Assembly (NCBI GenBank): GCA_016844945.1
Contig: JAERTJ010000060.1
Location: 1-64,000 of the forward strand
Reading direction: 5' to 3'
Length of the DNA stretch: 64,000 nt
DNA from: Fidelibacterota bacterium
GTDB taxonomy: Bacteria; Fidelibacterota; UBA8477; JABMPR01
Both the position numbers and the translations under genes were made by a program. Positions within the stretch are counted from its first letter, which is position 1. Every line of letters begins with the position of its first letter. Under the pieces are notes generated by a model. The model searched no databases. It saw only the letters and a program-made list of their open reading frames with translations, and had not been told where the DNA came from. Of the stretch, positions 54,418 to 63,749 are shown piece after piece.

Positions 54418-55629
54418 ATGAAATTCCTCATCATCTCTCAATATTTCCCCCCTGAAGTCGGGGCTGCAGCCACGCGTTGGAGTGAATATAGTCACATTCT
54501 ACAGGAACTTGGACACGAAGTGACCATCCTGACTGAATTACCTAACTATCCTTCAGGGATAATAGCAGAGGGGTATCCAAAATTCTGGTTCCATGAGGAC
54601 AAAAGGATCGAGGGTAAGCCACGTATTATCCGAGTACCTGTATGGGCAAATCCCCGTAAAACAACTATTCAGCGCCTGGGCTTCTATATCAGCTTTATGA
54701 TTAGCGCTAGTTTGAGAGCCTTGTTTTTAAAACATTACGACTATATCATCGTATCCAGTCCTCCGCTTTTTGTTGGCTTAATTGCTACTCTGATCCGACC
54801 CTTTAAAAAATCTCAGTTTATACTGGACCTTCGCGACATTTGGCCAGAATCAGCTCAGGTTTTAGGCGAAATTAAGTCGCAAAAAATGTTGGCATTTGGA
54901 CGTTTCCTTGAAAGAAGCGTCTATAGTGCTGTTGATACTTTCCTCCTGGCAGTTCCGGGTTTCAAGGCATATCTGGAAACAAGTCATCCCTCTCATAAGC
55001 ATAAGAAAAAAATAAACCTTATGAATGGTGTAAGCCAGGGATTCCTTGAGATGTTAAGCAAAGCCTCCATCACCCGATCTGAAAAGTTTACTGTGTTGTT
55101 TAGCGGGAATATCGGTCTAGCCCAGGACTTAGAAACCGTTCTTAATGCTGCAGTCCAGCTTCAGGCTGAAGAAATTGAGTTCAAGATTGTAGGTGATGGA
55201 GCCAAGCGAGATGATTTAATCGCATATGCCAATAGACTCGATTTGAAGAATGTGTCATTTCTACCAGCAATGCCCAGGGCGCTATTAGTTGAACAGATTC
55301 TTAGCTCACATGTTTGTTTGGTCCCACTCATCAAGAGTCCTCTTTTTTTGAATGCCATCCCATCAAAGTTGTTAGAGTATATGGCAGCCAGTCGGCCAGT
55401 GATTGTCGCAATCAAAGGAGAAGTCGAATCATTGATAGCTGAGTCAAAAACTGGAACCCTTGTGGAGCCAGGGGATGCAAATGCTTTGGCGCAAGCAATA
55501 ATGAAGTACAAGGATAATGAGAATCTTGGTATGAAGGAAGGACTTGCTGGCAAAGCTTTGATTTACGATGGCCTGACTAAAGAAAGTATGATGAACCAGG
55601 TACTAGCTGAACTACGGGATGATGGTTAG
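54418..55629 (+). CDS. Glycosyltransferase, GT4 family (WbuB-like)
   Basis: 403 residues, GT-B fold. The N-terminus FLIISQYFPPEVGAAATRW and NYPSGIIAEGY, then DYIIVSSPPLFVGLIA and LDLRDIWPESAQVLGEI, are the pattern of the WbuB group of fucosaminyl- and related amino-sugar transferases. The donor domain contains VLFSGNIGLAQDLETVL, KIVGDGAKRDDL and KLLEYMAASRPVIVA. It ends three bases before the convergent wzi stop. The sugar transferred is unknown. Confidence 0.87.
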   Translation: MKFLIISQYFPPEVGAAATRWSEYSHILQELGHEVTILTELPNYPSGIIAEGYPKFWFHEDKRIEGKPRIIRVPVWANPRKTTIQRLGFYISFMISASLRALFLKHYDYIIVSSPPLFVGLIATLIRPFKKSQFILDLRDIWPESAQVLGEIKSQKMLAFGRFLERSVYSAVDTFLLAVPGFKAYLETSHPSHKHKKKINLMNGVSQGFLEMLSKASITRSEKFTVLFSGNIGLAQDLETVLNAAVQLQAEEIEFKIVGDGAKRDDLIAYANRLDLKNVSFLPAMPRALLVEQILSSHVCLVPLIKSPLFLNAIPSKLLEYMAASRPVIVAIKGEVESLIAESKTGTLVEPGDANALAQAIMKYKDNENLGMKEGLAGKALIYDGLTKESMMNQVLAELRDDG

Positions 55630-55631
55630 AC

Positions 55632-57191
55632 TTACCAATCCAGCTTAACACCCAGCTCCAGAAAATTATTAGCGTCCCAGTGAAATATTATTGTAGCTGG
55701 TTGTGTGATTTCATACTGAATAGTCATTGCTGCCCGCCGAGTATGCTCGATATCACCGCTTAAAAAATTGCTATCTTCTTCCTCAAAATTACCCCGTTCA
55801 CTGTAGCTGGTTAATGGATCTGATCCTGGGTCATCCCCGCGTTGGAGCCAGAGTATTTCACCCTGGAAAAAAAGTTTGCTGTTGATTTGCCAGGATGATG
55901 CCATACGAATGGACTGTGTGTTTGGACCGTCTACCAGACCGAGCAATCTTCCTGCAGATGTATAGCTATTGACCGGGTCAGAGTGTGAATAAGTCCAGGG
56001 TCTCGCGGCTGTATATTCTAAGCTTAATGAAGGTAAGTTGGACAGTGGATAGTATGTGGCACCCATCTGAAAGACGAACTTGTTGCCCCACCATCCTGAG
56101 AATAATTTCCAAAAATCCAATTCATCGAAGAACCAGGTTCCATAGGATGTCAATCCAGGGATGATCAGCCATTTAAAATCAATTGCCATAAGTTTGTTAT
56201 CCAGGTCTCCCTGGACCTGTTCTTCAGCAAAGAGAAAATTTACTGGATTGAGATAGCCCAACTCGAAGTCCCGGTTGGCGTATATCACCATCTCATTAAA
56301 AGCAAATTCAAAATTAGGTGTAACATCAAACTCAACACGATGCGCAGAAAGATTCCTGCGAACCTGAACGGAATCATCATCAACTGACGTATTCGAGCTT
56401 AAACGAGCATGGATAAACTTAAATCGCAAATGGGGTATCTGGGTTGTCCACTCAATGTATGGGAGTGGATTTACATTATTTGAGATGATTGGAGAATTAG
56501 TAGTTGAGTATCCCCAATAAACAGGTTGACGATGAATCCCCAGCGTAAAATCTGCATGATTGTATGTAAGTGATGAAGTTGGATAACCCCAATTAATCCA
56601 TTTCATGTACTCCCTATCTAGTAAAAAGCCTTCTTTATATGTACTTGGCAAGTCACTAAACTTATCAGTCCTTGTTATGCGATAAAAGGTGTACCGCGTG
56701 GCAAACGCAATTTTACCTTTTTGACCGATTATACCCAAAACATCAGTGTGGTATCCCCTACCTGCATCCCCGTTGTGTTGGATCCGGAAAGTCTCAGACC
56801 AATTGACCCAGCCTTTTGTCGTTCCCATATTATAGGTGATAAAAAAGGGCTGAATGTCCTGGTCGTCAGCATTGAAGAGTCTTTGCCTAGCTGATTGATC
56901 CCACGGGAATGATATGCCCTCAATTGAGAACTCTCGGTTGAATTCTCGCTGGTATTTTTTCAGTATTCGGATTTCTCTGGCAGAGAGCTGACCTTTCTGG
57001 TCTGATATTTCCGCTATCATTGCATTAATCTGTGATATGGAATAGGGTTTTGTGCTCCAGTTCTCTGAATCGATTCGTCCACGGCTTTCCTGTTGCTCAA
57101 GAAAATGATAAACGGGATGTTCACTTTCGAAAGGAACATTCTGGGCAATTGTTGCTTGAATCAGAGTGATCAGTAGTAGAATCTTTTTCAT
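55632..57191 (-). CDS. wzi: Capsule assembly outer-membrane protein, Wzi family
   Basis: Outer-membrane beta-barrel lectin that helps keep capsular polysaccharide on the cell surface. The start is placed at ATG 57191, where a normal signal peptide begins (MKKILLLITLIQATIAQ); upstream in-frame codons would add a non-signal stretch. 519 residues. Many alternating aromatic strands are seen and the last residue is Trp, typical of barrel proteins. HPVYHFLEQQESRG at the N-terminus and AFNEMVIYANRDFELGYLNP in the barrel fit the Wzi family. It is the only gene of the locus on the minus strand, and it is convergent with the preceding glycosyltransferase gene. Confidence 0.83.
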   Translation of the reverse strand: MKKILLLITLIQATIAQNVPFESEHPVYHFLEQQESRGRIDSENWSTKPYSISQINAMIAEISDQKGQLSAREIRILKKYQREFNREFSIEGISFPWDQSARQRLFNADDQDIQPFFITYNMGTTKGWVNWSETFRIQHNGDAGRGYHTDVLGIIGQKGKIAFATRYTFYRITRTDKFSDLPSTYKEGFLLDREYMKWINWGYPTSSLTYNHADFTLGIHRQPVYWGYSTTNSPIISNNVNPLPYIEWTTQIPHLRFKFIHARLSSNTSVDDDSVQVRRNLSAHRVEFDVTPNFEFAFNEMVIYANRDFELGYLNPVNFLFAEEQVQGDLDNKLMAIDFKWLIIPGLTSYGTWFFDELDFWKLFSGWWGNKFVFQMGATYYPLSNLPSLSLEYTAARPWTYSHSDPVNSYTSAGRLLGLVDGPNTQSIRMASSWQINSKLFFQGEILWLQRGDDPGSDPLTSYSERGNFEEEDSNFLSGDIEHTRRAAMTIQYEITQPATIIFHWDANNFLELGVKLDW

Positions 57192-57341
57192 GGCAAAAAA
57201 ATAAGCCGCGTTTACCGATATGCATCTACTAATCATGAGAGGGTGACCTTTGAATTTCTAGAGGAGAGTTTATATTCATTCCGTTTTTCTGGGCAGGGGA
57301 ATCAACCCCTAAATGGATCGAAAGGATTTCCCTGAACGCTT

Positions 57342-58745
57342 ATGCCTAAGTGGCTAGAAAGATTGCTTCTCTTGGTATCAGATCTTATCGGGATCAATGT
57401 CAGCTTTGCTGTAATTTTTCTCCTGAGATTTGAATCTGGGATGTATGACAATACCATACAACTCGCCTGGACAGACATGCAGTTTCCCTCAGCATTACTT
57501 TCCATATTCTGGGTCGTTCTGTTCATGAGTAATGGACTATACAAAATCCAGAGAACCCTCTCCAGATCAGATGAACTGATTAATGTGGTGAAATATACTT
57601 TTGTGGGAATATTTCTCATATACCTCCTCACAGTTGACCTGGATAATCCTGTTACCTTTGGAAAAAGCATCCTGGTTTTCTACGGCGTAACCCTAATTAC
57701 AGCCACTAGCATTGGTCGTATGCTGATCCGCTCGATTCATTTAAATCTTTTGGAGAAGGGTCGTGGTCTTGCAAAAACTTTGATCATCGGTTTGAATCGA
57801 AGAGGACTCATGGTTCAAGACGCCTTTTTCTCCAAACCACGCTCAGGGTATCTCCCGCTTGGATTTGTTAAAATGGATGGGGAAGAGGATCTGGAACTTG
57901 AATTGCTGCAGATTCCAGTTGTCGGGCAATTGTCAGATATTTCGAAGCTCATCGCTGATATGGAAATTGATGAAGTTATTCTGGCTCTGGAACATGATCA
58001 CCACGATAGAACAGTGGATATTATTCGATTACTCCAGGATAATAATGTAGGTATCAAAACCAATCCAGATATGTATGATGCAATTTCAGGACTGGCCAGG
58101 ACCCAACAACTCCATGGTATTCCTCTCATCGACATCATGCCGGATTATATGCCGCTGTGGGAGCGTGCAGCGAAACGTCTGTTTGATTTATTTGTTGCCA
58201 TATTGGCTCTCACCGTTGTTTCGCCCATTCTCCTGATTATCGCCATTGCCATTAAGTTGGATTCCAAAGGACCTGTATTTTTCTCACAGGAACGGGTTGG
58301 TAAAAATGGGATACCATTTGATGTGATCAAATTCAGAACCATGATTCAGGATGCTGAGGCCAATACCGGGCCCGTCTGGGCAACAGAAGCCGATCCACGA
58401 ATAACCCGAGTGGGAAGGGTGTTAAGACATTTACGACTGGACGAAATCCCACAAGCTTTCAATATTCTGAAAAATGAAATGAGCCTAGTAGGACCACGTC
58501 CAGAACGACAATTTTTTGTCGAACAGATCACTGAGCTATACCCGCTCTATCCCCGTCGCCATCGTGTGAAACCGGGGATCACAGGCTGGGCACAAGTGAA
58601 ACAGGGCTATGATACCACACTTGAGGCATCCAGGATAAAATTGAAATATGATTTGTTTTACCTAGAGAATATTTCTTTACGACTTGATTTTAAAATCATC
58701 ATGTACACCGTTTACGTCATGTTCTCAGGATCAGGAAGCAGGTAG
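57342..58745 (+). CDS. Undecaprenyl-phosphate sugar phosphotransferase (WbaP/WcaJ type)
   Basis: Starts the repeat unit by moving a sugar-1-phosphate to undecaprenyl phosphate. 467 residues: four N-terminal membrane helices (about 7-27, 43-62, 78-96, 107-122), a CoA-binding-like middle domain, then a membrane-reentrant helix and catalytic domain with RLFDLFVAILALTVVSPILL, ERVGKNGIPFDVIKFRTM, RHLRLDEIPQAFNILKNEMS and SLVGPRPERQFF. The sugar is not predictable (Glc, Gal or GlcNAc are typical). It is divergent from wzi; a small hairpin AGGGG/CCCCT lies in its leader (57295-57310). Confidence 0.92.
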   Translation: MPKWLERLLLLVSDLIGINVSFAVIFLLRFESGMYDNTIQLAWTDMQFPSALLSIFWVVLFMSNGLYKIQRTLSRSDELINVVKYTFVGIFLIYLLTVDLDNPVTFGKSILVFYGVTLITATSIGRMLIRSIHLNLLEKGRGLAKTLIIGLNRRGLMVQDAFFSKPRSGYLPLGFVKMDGEEDLELELLQIPVVGQLSDISKLIADMEIDEVILALEHDHHDRTVDIIRLLQDNNVGIKTNPDMYDAISGLARTQQLHGIPLIDIMPDYMPLWERAAKRLFDLFVAILALTVVSPILLIIAIAIKLDSKGPVFFSQERVGKNGIPFDVIKFRTMIQDAEANTGPVWATEADPRITRVGRVLRHLRLDEIPQAFNILKNEMSLVGPRPERQFFVEQITELYPLYPRRHRVKPGITGWAQVKQGYDTTLEASRIKLKYDLFYLENISLRLDFKIIMYTVYVMFSGSGSR

Positions 58746-58748
58746 GGT

Positions 58749-58806
58749 GAAGTTAGAAGTTAGAAGTTAGAAGTTAGAAGTTAGAAGTTAGAAGTTAGAA
58801 GTTAGG
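58749..58806 (+). repeat. Heptamer tandem array (AGTTAGA), copy 2
   Basis: Seven perfect AGTTAGA units (58751-58799) and one with a single change (AGTTAGG). It begins four bases after the stop of the sugar phosphotransferase gene, in the same relation to a stop codon as the array at 10479-10519. A short TTTCGAC repeat (CTTTCGACTTTCGAC) follows at about 58818-58832. Confidence 0.92.
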
Positions 58807-58828
58807 AGTGACCTTAGACTTTCGACTT

Positions 58829-58857
58829 TCGACAATTATTATTAGCATTTGTATAAA
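58829..58857 (+). promoter_or_regulatory. Candidate serS promoter
   Basis: TCGACA (58829-58834, five of six to TTGACA) and TATAAA (58852-58857, five of six to TATAAT) with the ideal 17-base spacing. It lies 24 bases before the serS ATG and directly after the heptamer array, so serS probably starts its own transcript. Confidence 0.5.
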
Positions 58858-58881
58858 TAAATTGAAACCGGGATATCGAGT

Positions 58882-60156
58882 ATGTTAGACATTCAAAAAA
58901 TCCGAGAAGACAAAGACAGAGTCCAGCAGGGCATACTGAATAAAAATATTGAAATTGATTTTGAGGCAATTCTAACACTTGATCATGAACGTCGGGATGT
59001 GATTGCTGAAGTTGAAGTCTTGAAACGTGATCGGAATATTGTTTCAAAGGAAGTAGCTGTACGAAAAAAGAATAAGCAAGATGCCAATGATCTCATTGAG
59101 AAAACCAGGAACATTGGGCAGAACATTAAAAAGCTGGATGATCGCCAACGGGATGTAGAACTCCAGCTGGAAGAACTGATGCTACAAGTACCTAACCTAC
59201 CTCACACATCGGCGCCAATCGGTGCAGATGCATCAGAGAATCCAGTGGTCAAGGAGTGGGGAAACAGAGTTTCTGGAGATTTCAAACTGAAAACGCACCT
59301 TGAGCTGGGTGAATCCTTACAACTTTTTGATTTTCCGCGGGGGACTAAAATTGCAGGACCAGGATTTCCCCTGTATACAGGTAAAGGCGCTAAACTAGAG
59401 CGGGCATTAATCAATTTTATGCTTGACTTTCATATCGACACACATGGTTATACTGAAGTACTGCCACCGGTTGTCAGTAATGCCAAAAGTATGACCACAA
59501 CATCACAACTGCCAAAGTTCGAAGATGATATGTACAAAATCCCACAGGACGAATTGTATCTCATCCCCACTGCTGAGGTTCCTGTGACTAATATCCATCA
59601 GAGTGAGATCATTCCAGAAACCGATCTACCAATTCATTATTGTGCCTATTCGTCATGCTTTCGTAGGGAAGCTGGATCTTATGGCAAGGATACCCGGGGA
59701 TTATTAAGGTTACACCAGTTTAATAAGGTCGAACTGGTCAAATTTACACATCCCGATGAATCGTATAACGAACTTGAAAAGCTAAGATCTGATGCTGAAG
59801 ACATATTGGAAGCATTGGGTCTTGAGTATCGTGTGATCGAGCTGGTAACGGGTGATCTCTCTTTTGCAGCGGCAAAATGCTATGACCTGGAATTGTGGGC
59901 GCCTGGGGAAGAACGCTGGTTGGAAGTGTCGAGTTGCTCAAATTTTGAAGATTTTCAAGCCAGACGCGGCGCTATTCGTTTCAAACCTCAAGGCGGAGGA
60001 AAGGTACAACTGCTTCATACCTTAAATGGTTCAGGTGTCGCGACTCCCCGATTATTGGTAGCTCTCCTGGAAACTTATCAACAACCTGATGGCAGTGTTA
60101 TGCTACCAGAAATTCTGGCACCTTATATGGGGTCAGCTGGGTTACATCTGAAGTAG
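58882..60156 (+). CDS. serS: Seryl-tRNA synthetase
   Basis: Class II synthetase charging tRNA-Ser (and tRNA-Sec where present). 424 residues. The N-terminal long coiled-coil arm (about 28-100) binds tRNA. Motif 2 is seen in FRREAGSYGKDTRGLLRLHQ and motif 3 in NGSGVATPRLLVALLETYQ; TAEVPVTNIHQSE is the serine pocket region. The 5' region contains the heptamer array and a good promoter. No leader peptide or T-box was recognised. Confidence 0.97.
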   Translation: MLDIQKIREDKDRVQQGILNKNIEIDFEAILTLDHERRDVIAEVEVLKRDRNIVSKEVAVRKKNKQDANDLIEKTRNIGQNIKKLDDRQRDVELQLEELMLQVPNLPHTSAPIGADASENPVVKEWGNRVSGDFKLKTHLELGESLQLFDFPRGTKIAGPGFPLYTGKGAKLERALINFMLDFHIDTHGYTEVLPPVVSNAKSMTTTSQLPKFEDDMYKIPQDELYLIPTAEVPVTNIHQSEIIPETDLPIHYCAYSSCFRREAGSYGKDTRGLLRLHQFNKVELVKFTHPDESYNELEKLRSDAEDILEALGLEYRVIELVTGDLSFAAAKCYDLELWAPGEERWLEVSSCSNFEDFQARRGAIRFKPQGGGKVQLLHTLNGSGVATPRLLVALLETYQQPDGSVMLPEILAPYMGSAGLHLK

Positions 60157-60162
60157 TTACCT

Positions 60163-60873
60163 ATGATACATTACTTTTTCATGATCGGCATTGTTTCCTT
60201 GTGGACGGCGCTGGCCATCCCCATAGTTATCCTTGCAAAAGTAATAGACCTCTCCGGCAACCTGGCTCATAAGCTGGGGCGTTACTGGAGTTTAGGCGTT
60301 CTTAAAATTCCCGGGGTAAATATTGAGGTCGAAGGTCTGGATAATATTGATGAGAAATCTCAATATATCTTCATCAGCAACCATACATCTGCCTTTGATA
60401 TTCCTGCGATTTATTGGGGCATTAAGAATAAAAATGGAATGTTAGCCAAGAAACAACTCAAATATGTTCCCTTCTTTGGGTGGGCGATGTGGGCAGCAGG
60501 GCACTTTTTTGTGGATCGGAAAAATCATCGCAAAGCCCTGGCAGTCATGGATCAAGTCGCTCAGCAACTGTCAGACGATCCCTCTCATTCTCTGGTGATC
60601 TTCGCCGAAGGCACGCGGAGTATGGATGGTCAATTGCAAAATTTTAAAAAGGGCGCATTTATTCTCTCGTTGGATACTGGTATTCCCATCGTTCCAATTG
60701 TGATAAATGGTGCCTATAAAGCCAAGAGTAAAAAGAAACGGCGTATCGTTGCCACCACTATCAAGCTGACCGTTTTACCTCCCATGGATCCTGCCGACTA
60801 TTCTTCAGAGACAAGAAATGACTATGTTCAGGATGCTAAAACTCTCTTCGATAAGCACTATATCGCACCCTGA
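60163..60873 (+). CDS. plsC: 1-Acyl-sn-glycerol-3-phosphate acyltransferase
   Basis: Membrane-bound acyltransferase making phosphatidic acid. 236 residues with an N-terminal hydrophobic helix. The catalytic HxxxxD motif is His74 and Asp79 (NHTSAFD), FVDRKNHRKAL is block II, EGTRS at about 149-153 is block III, and IPIVPIVINGAYK is block IV. It follows serS by six bases and is probably co-transcribed. Other LPLAT-family acyltransferases share these motifs, but nothing nearby suggests a different substrate. Confidence 0.92.
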   Translation: MIHYFFMIGIVSLWTALAIPIVILAKVIDLSGNLAHKLGRYWSLGVLKIPGVNIEVEGLDNIDEKSQYIFISNHTSAFDIPAIYWGIKNKNGMLAKKQLKYVPFFGWAMWAAGHFFVDRKNHRKALAVMDQVAQQLSDDPSHSLVIFAEGTRSMDGQLQNFKKGAFILSLDTGIPIVPIVINGAYKAKSKKKRRIVATTIKLTVLPPMDPADYSSETRNDYVQDAKTLFDKHYIAP

Positions 60874-60957
60874 GTTCTGACCCTCCATCTTCTTAATTAA
60901 AACTTCCTGGTTTGCAGTTGCAGGATTAAATTCCCGTATAACAACAAGGAAAATTGG

Positions 60958-62016
60958 ATGAATAAATCAATTGATTTGTCACAGCAAAATCAAATTGCTG
61001 AATTGATAAATTATAAATGGCATCTTACCGAAGAAAACCTGGTGAATTGGTGGCTTTATCAGGCTGAAAGTCAATCCTCTTTGTGCACAACAGAGGGAGA
61101 AAGAATTTTTGTCCTGGATACCGGTGAGAGAAACGATGGTCCTGGTCCTGATATCCTCAACGCCCGGCTTATGCTGGATGATAGAGAGATGAGTGGTTCG
61201 GTGGAAATGCACTGGAATTCAAAGGACTGGTATGATCATAAACACCATCTAGACTCAATCTATGACGGAGTGATTTTGCACGTGGTAACAAAGCACTCTG
61301 CCGGTCCTGATATACCCACATTACAAGTTGGCTTGCATCATCTCGGGAAAAATGTGTGTCGGGCAGCCATACCAGTTTCCACGAATGATTTACTCCATGA
61401 AGCCCACATTCGTTTCATGGAAGCAGAAACTCACATGAACCAGCTTGCCCTCAGTGGGTTCCCGGCTAATCATCTGGTATTAGGTATGGCTGAGGTCCTC
61501 CTTGCAGGTAAGCATCGTCAACAGAGTCTACAGGAGCTTGCATTAAATCTTGGTATGACCTGTTGGCCTGATGCCAAACCATGGCAGGGGAGCTTTCAAA
61601 GCTATCCGCATCTTAGATCAACCCAAAAAATTCTTGATAATCTCTTTATGCATAAGGATTGCCTGCGGCTTGATCTATGGCAAGATATTTCAATCAGTAC
61701 GTGGCAGGCTTGGGACATCAAGGGGCAAGCAATCATGGCTTTTGGAATCACACGAAACCAGTATCGTGAATGGCTTGTCAATAAGCTTGCTCCCAGCGTT
61801 GGGGGAGAAAAAGGCTTCAATTTTTGGCTTGAAATGAAACCATTCAGGCACTATGGCTTGGAAAAACGGATGAAGCACAGACTTGGCATTGAGAAAATTG
61901 AAACCCTGGCAAGCCAACAGGGTGTGATAGCCTGGTATAATAAATATTGTAAGACTTTGAAATGTTCAACCTGCCCATTGATTCAACCGCATCAAGCATT
62001 AACAGGGATCAATTAA
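60958..62016 (+). CDS. DUF2851 family protein
   Basis: 352 residues. The family pattern is clear near the N-terminus: an LxTxxGExIxVLDxGxRNDGPGPDI-type stretch (ILNARLMLDD follows), then GSVEMHWNSKDWYDHKHH and YDGVILHVVTKH. DUF2851 proteins are common in Bacteroidota and have no known function; the conserved acidic and histidine residues look enzyme-like. A cysteine-rich C-terminus (YCKTLKCSTCPLI) could hold a metal. It stands apart from its neighbours (gaps of 84 and 80 bases). Confidence 0.75.
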   Translation: MNKSIDLSQQNQIAELINYKWHLTEENLVNWWLYQAESQSSLCTTEGERIFVLDTGERNDGPGPDILNARLMLDDREMSGSVEMHWNSKDWYDHKHHLDSIYDGVILHVVTKHSAGPDIPTLQVGLHHLGKNVCRAAIPVSTNDLLHEAHIRFMEAETHMNQLALSGFPANHLVLGMAEVLLAGKHRQQSLQELALNLGMTCWPDAKPWQGSFQSYPHLRSTQKILDNLFMHKDCLRLDLWQDISISTWQAWDIKGQAIMAFGITRNQYREWLVNKLAPSVGGEKGFNFWLEMKPFRHYGLEKRMKHRLGIEKIETLASQQGVIAWYNKYCKTLKCSTCPLIQPHQALTGIN

Positions 62017-62096
62017 ATCACAGGATGATATAAAAGTTATAAGGGCTTGATTCTGAGCTTGTTATCAGATAATCCAAGATATATCTTCTCTCCCAT

Positions 62097-63749
62097 ATGA
62101 AATTTATACCTATTCCGCGAATGATTATTTTCGCATCGATACTCCTCATGCTTGTGCCTGGACGGAGTTATGCTGCTGAGAATATGCCTGTACTTAGTTC
62201 CATGAGTATGGGGCAGATGATACAACCTCCCATTGATTTAGAAGATGATGATTTCTTGTTAGAATATTTTATTCAGGAAGCCAAACGTTACTATGCTGAT
62301 GCACGTCTAATGATTGTGGCTCGTGATACGCTTGGTGTCCAGTTTGAAGTTGAGCGCCTCGTGGCAACGTTGGCAGCTATTGAAGAGATAGACGATCCAA
62401 TCCCGGATGAAATCCGTGAAACCGTAACTGGTTTGAGTAAATTGGCTTCTTCTGACTTCGATAATTACATAAGTAAAGACCTCAAGGACTTGCTCGGTCA
62501 ACCTTCTTTAAAGGATCAACTCTCCAGAATGAGTGACCTACTTGACTCCCTGGACAAAGATGTAAGCTTTTTGGTTGTGGATGACAGGGATGGTCACCTA
62601 CCCCTTATCTTGAATAATCGCGTGAAAACCATGATCACTTTCTTCCAGGAGAGAAAACATAAAGAATTCCAGCTCTGGTTGGATCGTTATTCATTTTACG
62701 CAAGTACGATTCGACCTATTCTGGCTTCTTACGGTCTCCCCGAAGAGTTGATTTATCTGGCCATGATCGAATCAGGTCTCAATACCAAAGCCTACTCCTA
62801 TGCGCATGCTGTGGGTCCCTGGCAGTTTATTGCTGGCACGGGGCGTAGATACGATCTGAAACGCGATTGGTGGGTGGATGAACGCCGGGATATCGTAAAA
62901 TCTACCCATGCCGCAGCACAGTACCTGAAAGATTTGCATGATGAGTTTGATGATTGGTACCTGGCCATGGCTTCCTATAACACGGGTGAGTCACGGGTCA
63001 GGAGAACCATCAGACGTGAAGGACATCGCGACTACTGGCGAATGATTACCCTACCTCGACAGACCCGTAATTATGTGCCTACCGTTCTAGCTGCTGCTAT
63101 TATTGGTAGCGATCCTCAGGCTTACGGCTTTCACCTCAAACCACTCTCTGATTGGGAATATGAAATTATTGATATCGACCGTAGTCTGGATCTGGATAAA
63201 ATTGCCATTGCCTTACGGGTGAACTATCAGGATCTGAAAAAATTTAATCCGGAACTACGCCAGGGTGTGACACCCCCCAAGAAAATACCGTATCAATTAA
63301 AAGTTCCCCTCGGTAAAAGTGAGTTCAACTCCAAGGCGGTTGCCTCAATCCCAACGTCGGATAAAATTGACTATCAGGTTCACTATGTGCGCAGAGGTGA
63401 AACACTATCTGTCATCGCCACCAAGTATGGCGTATCTCTGACCAAACTTGTTCAAGCAAACCGCATAAAGAATAGAAACAGATTGTCCGTTGGACAAAAG
63501 CTGGTAATTCCAGCGCCCAGAAACTATGCGACTTCAACTTCAAAGAAAAAGTCTAGCAGCGCTAAACCACCCTCTTCCGATTATGCGAAGAAGACATATA
63601 CAGTAAGAAGAGGGGACACCCTGGGACAAATAGCTGAGGATCACAGTACCAGTGCCAAGCGAATACGTCATTGGAATGGATTACGTTATGGGCAACACAT
63701 TTATCCCGGTCAAAAATTGACCATTTATACAAAGAAGAAAAATGGATAA
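62097..63749 (+). CDS. mltD: Membrane-bound lytic murein transglycosylase D
   Basis: Periplasmic enzyme cleaving the glycan strand of peptidoglycan. 550 residues. The signal peptide is PRMIIFASILLMLVPGRSYA; no lipobox cysteine is seen, unlike E. coli MltD. The SLT domain (about 200-330) has the catalytic Glu225 in MIESGLNTKAYSYAHAVGPW and GPWQFIAGTGRRYDL, then MASYNTGESRVRR. Two LysM repeats follow (about 427-470 and 500-545), each with the xVRRGxTL pattern, separated by a Ser/Lys-rich linker. The stop overlaps the start of sppA by eight bases. Confidence 0.94.
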   Translation: MKFIPIPRMIIFASILLMLVPGRSYAAENMPVLSSMSMGQMIQPPIDLEDDDFLLEYFIQEAKRYYADARLMIVARDTLGVQFEVERLVATLAAIEEIDDPIPDEIRETVTGLSKLASSDFDNYISKDLKDLLGQPSLKDQLSRMSDLLDSLDKDVSFLVVDDRDGHLPLILNNRVKTMITFFQERKHKEFQLWLDRYSFYASTIRPILASYGLPEELIYLAMIESGLNTKAYSYAHAVGPWQFIAGTGRRYDLKRDWWVDERRDIVKSTHAAAQYLKDLHDEFDDWYLAMASYNTGESRVRRTIRREGHRDYWRMITLPRQTRNYVPTVLAAAIIGSDPQAYGFHLKPLSDWEYEIIDIDRSLDLDKIAIALRVNYQDLKKFNPELRQGVTPPKKIPYQLKVPLGKSEFNSKAVASIPTSDKIDYQVHYVRRGETLSVIATKYGVSLTKLVQANRIKNRNRLSVGQKLVIPAPRNYATSTSKKKSSSAKPPSSDYAKKTYTVRRGDTLGQIAEDHSTSAKRIRHWNGLRYGQHIYPGQKLTIYTKKKNG

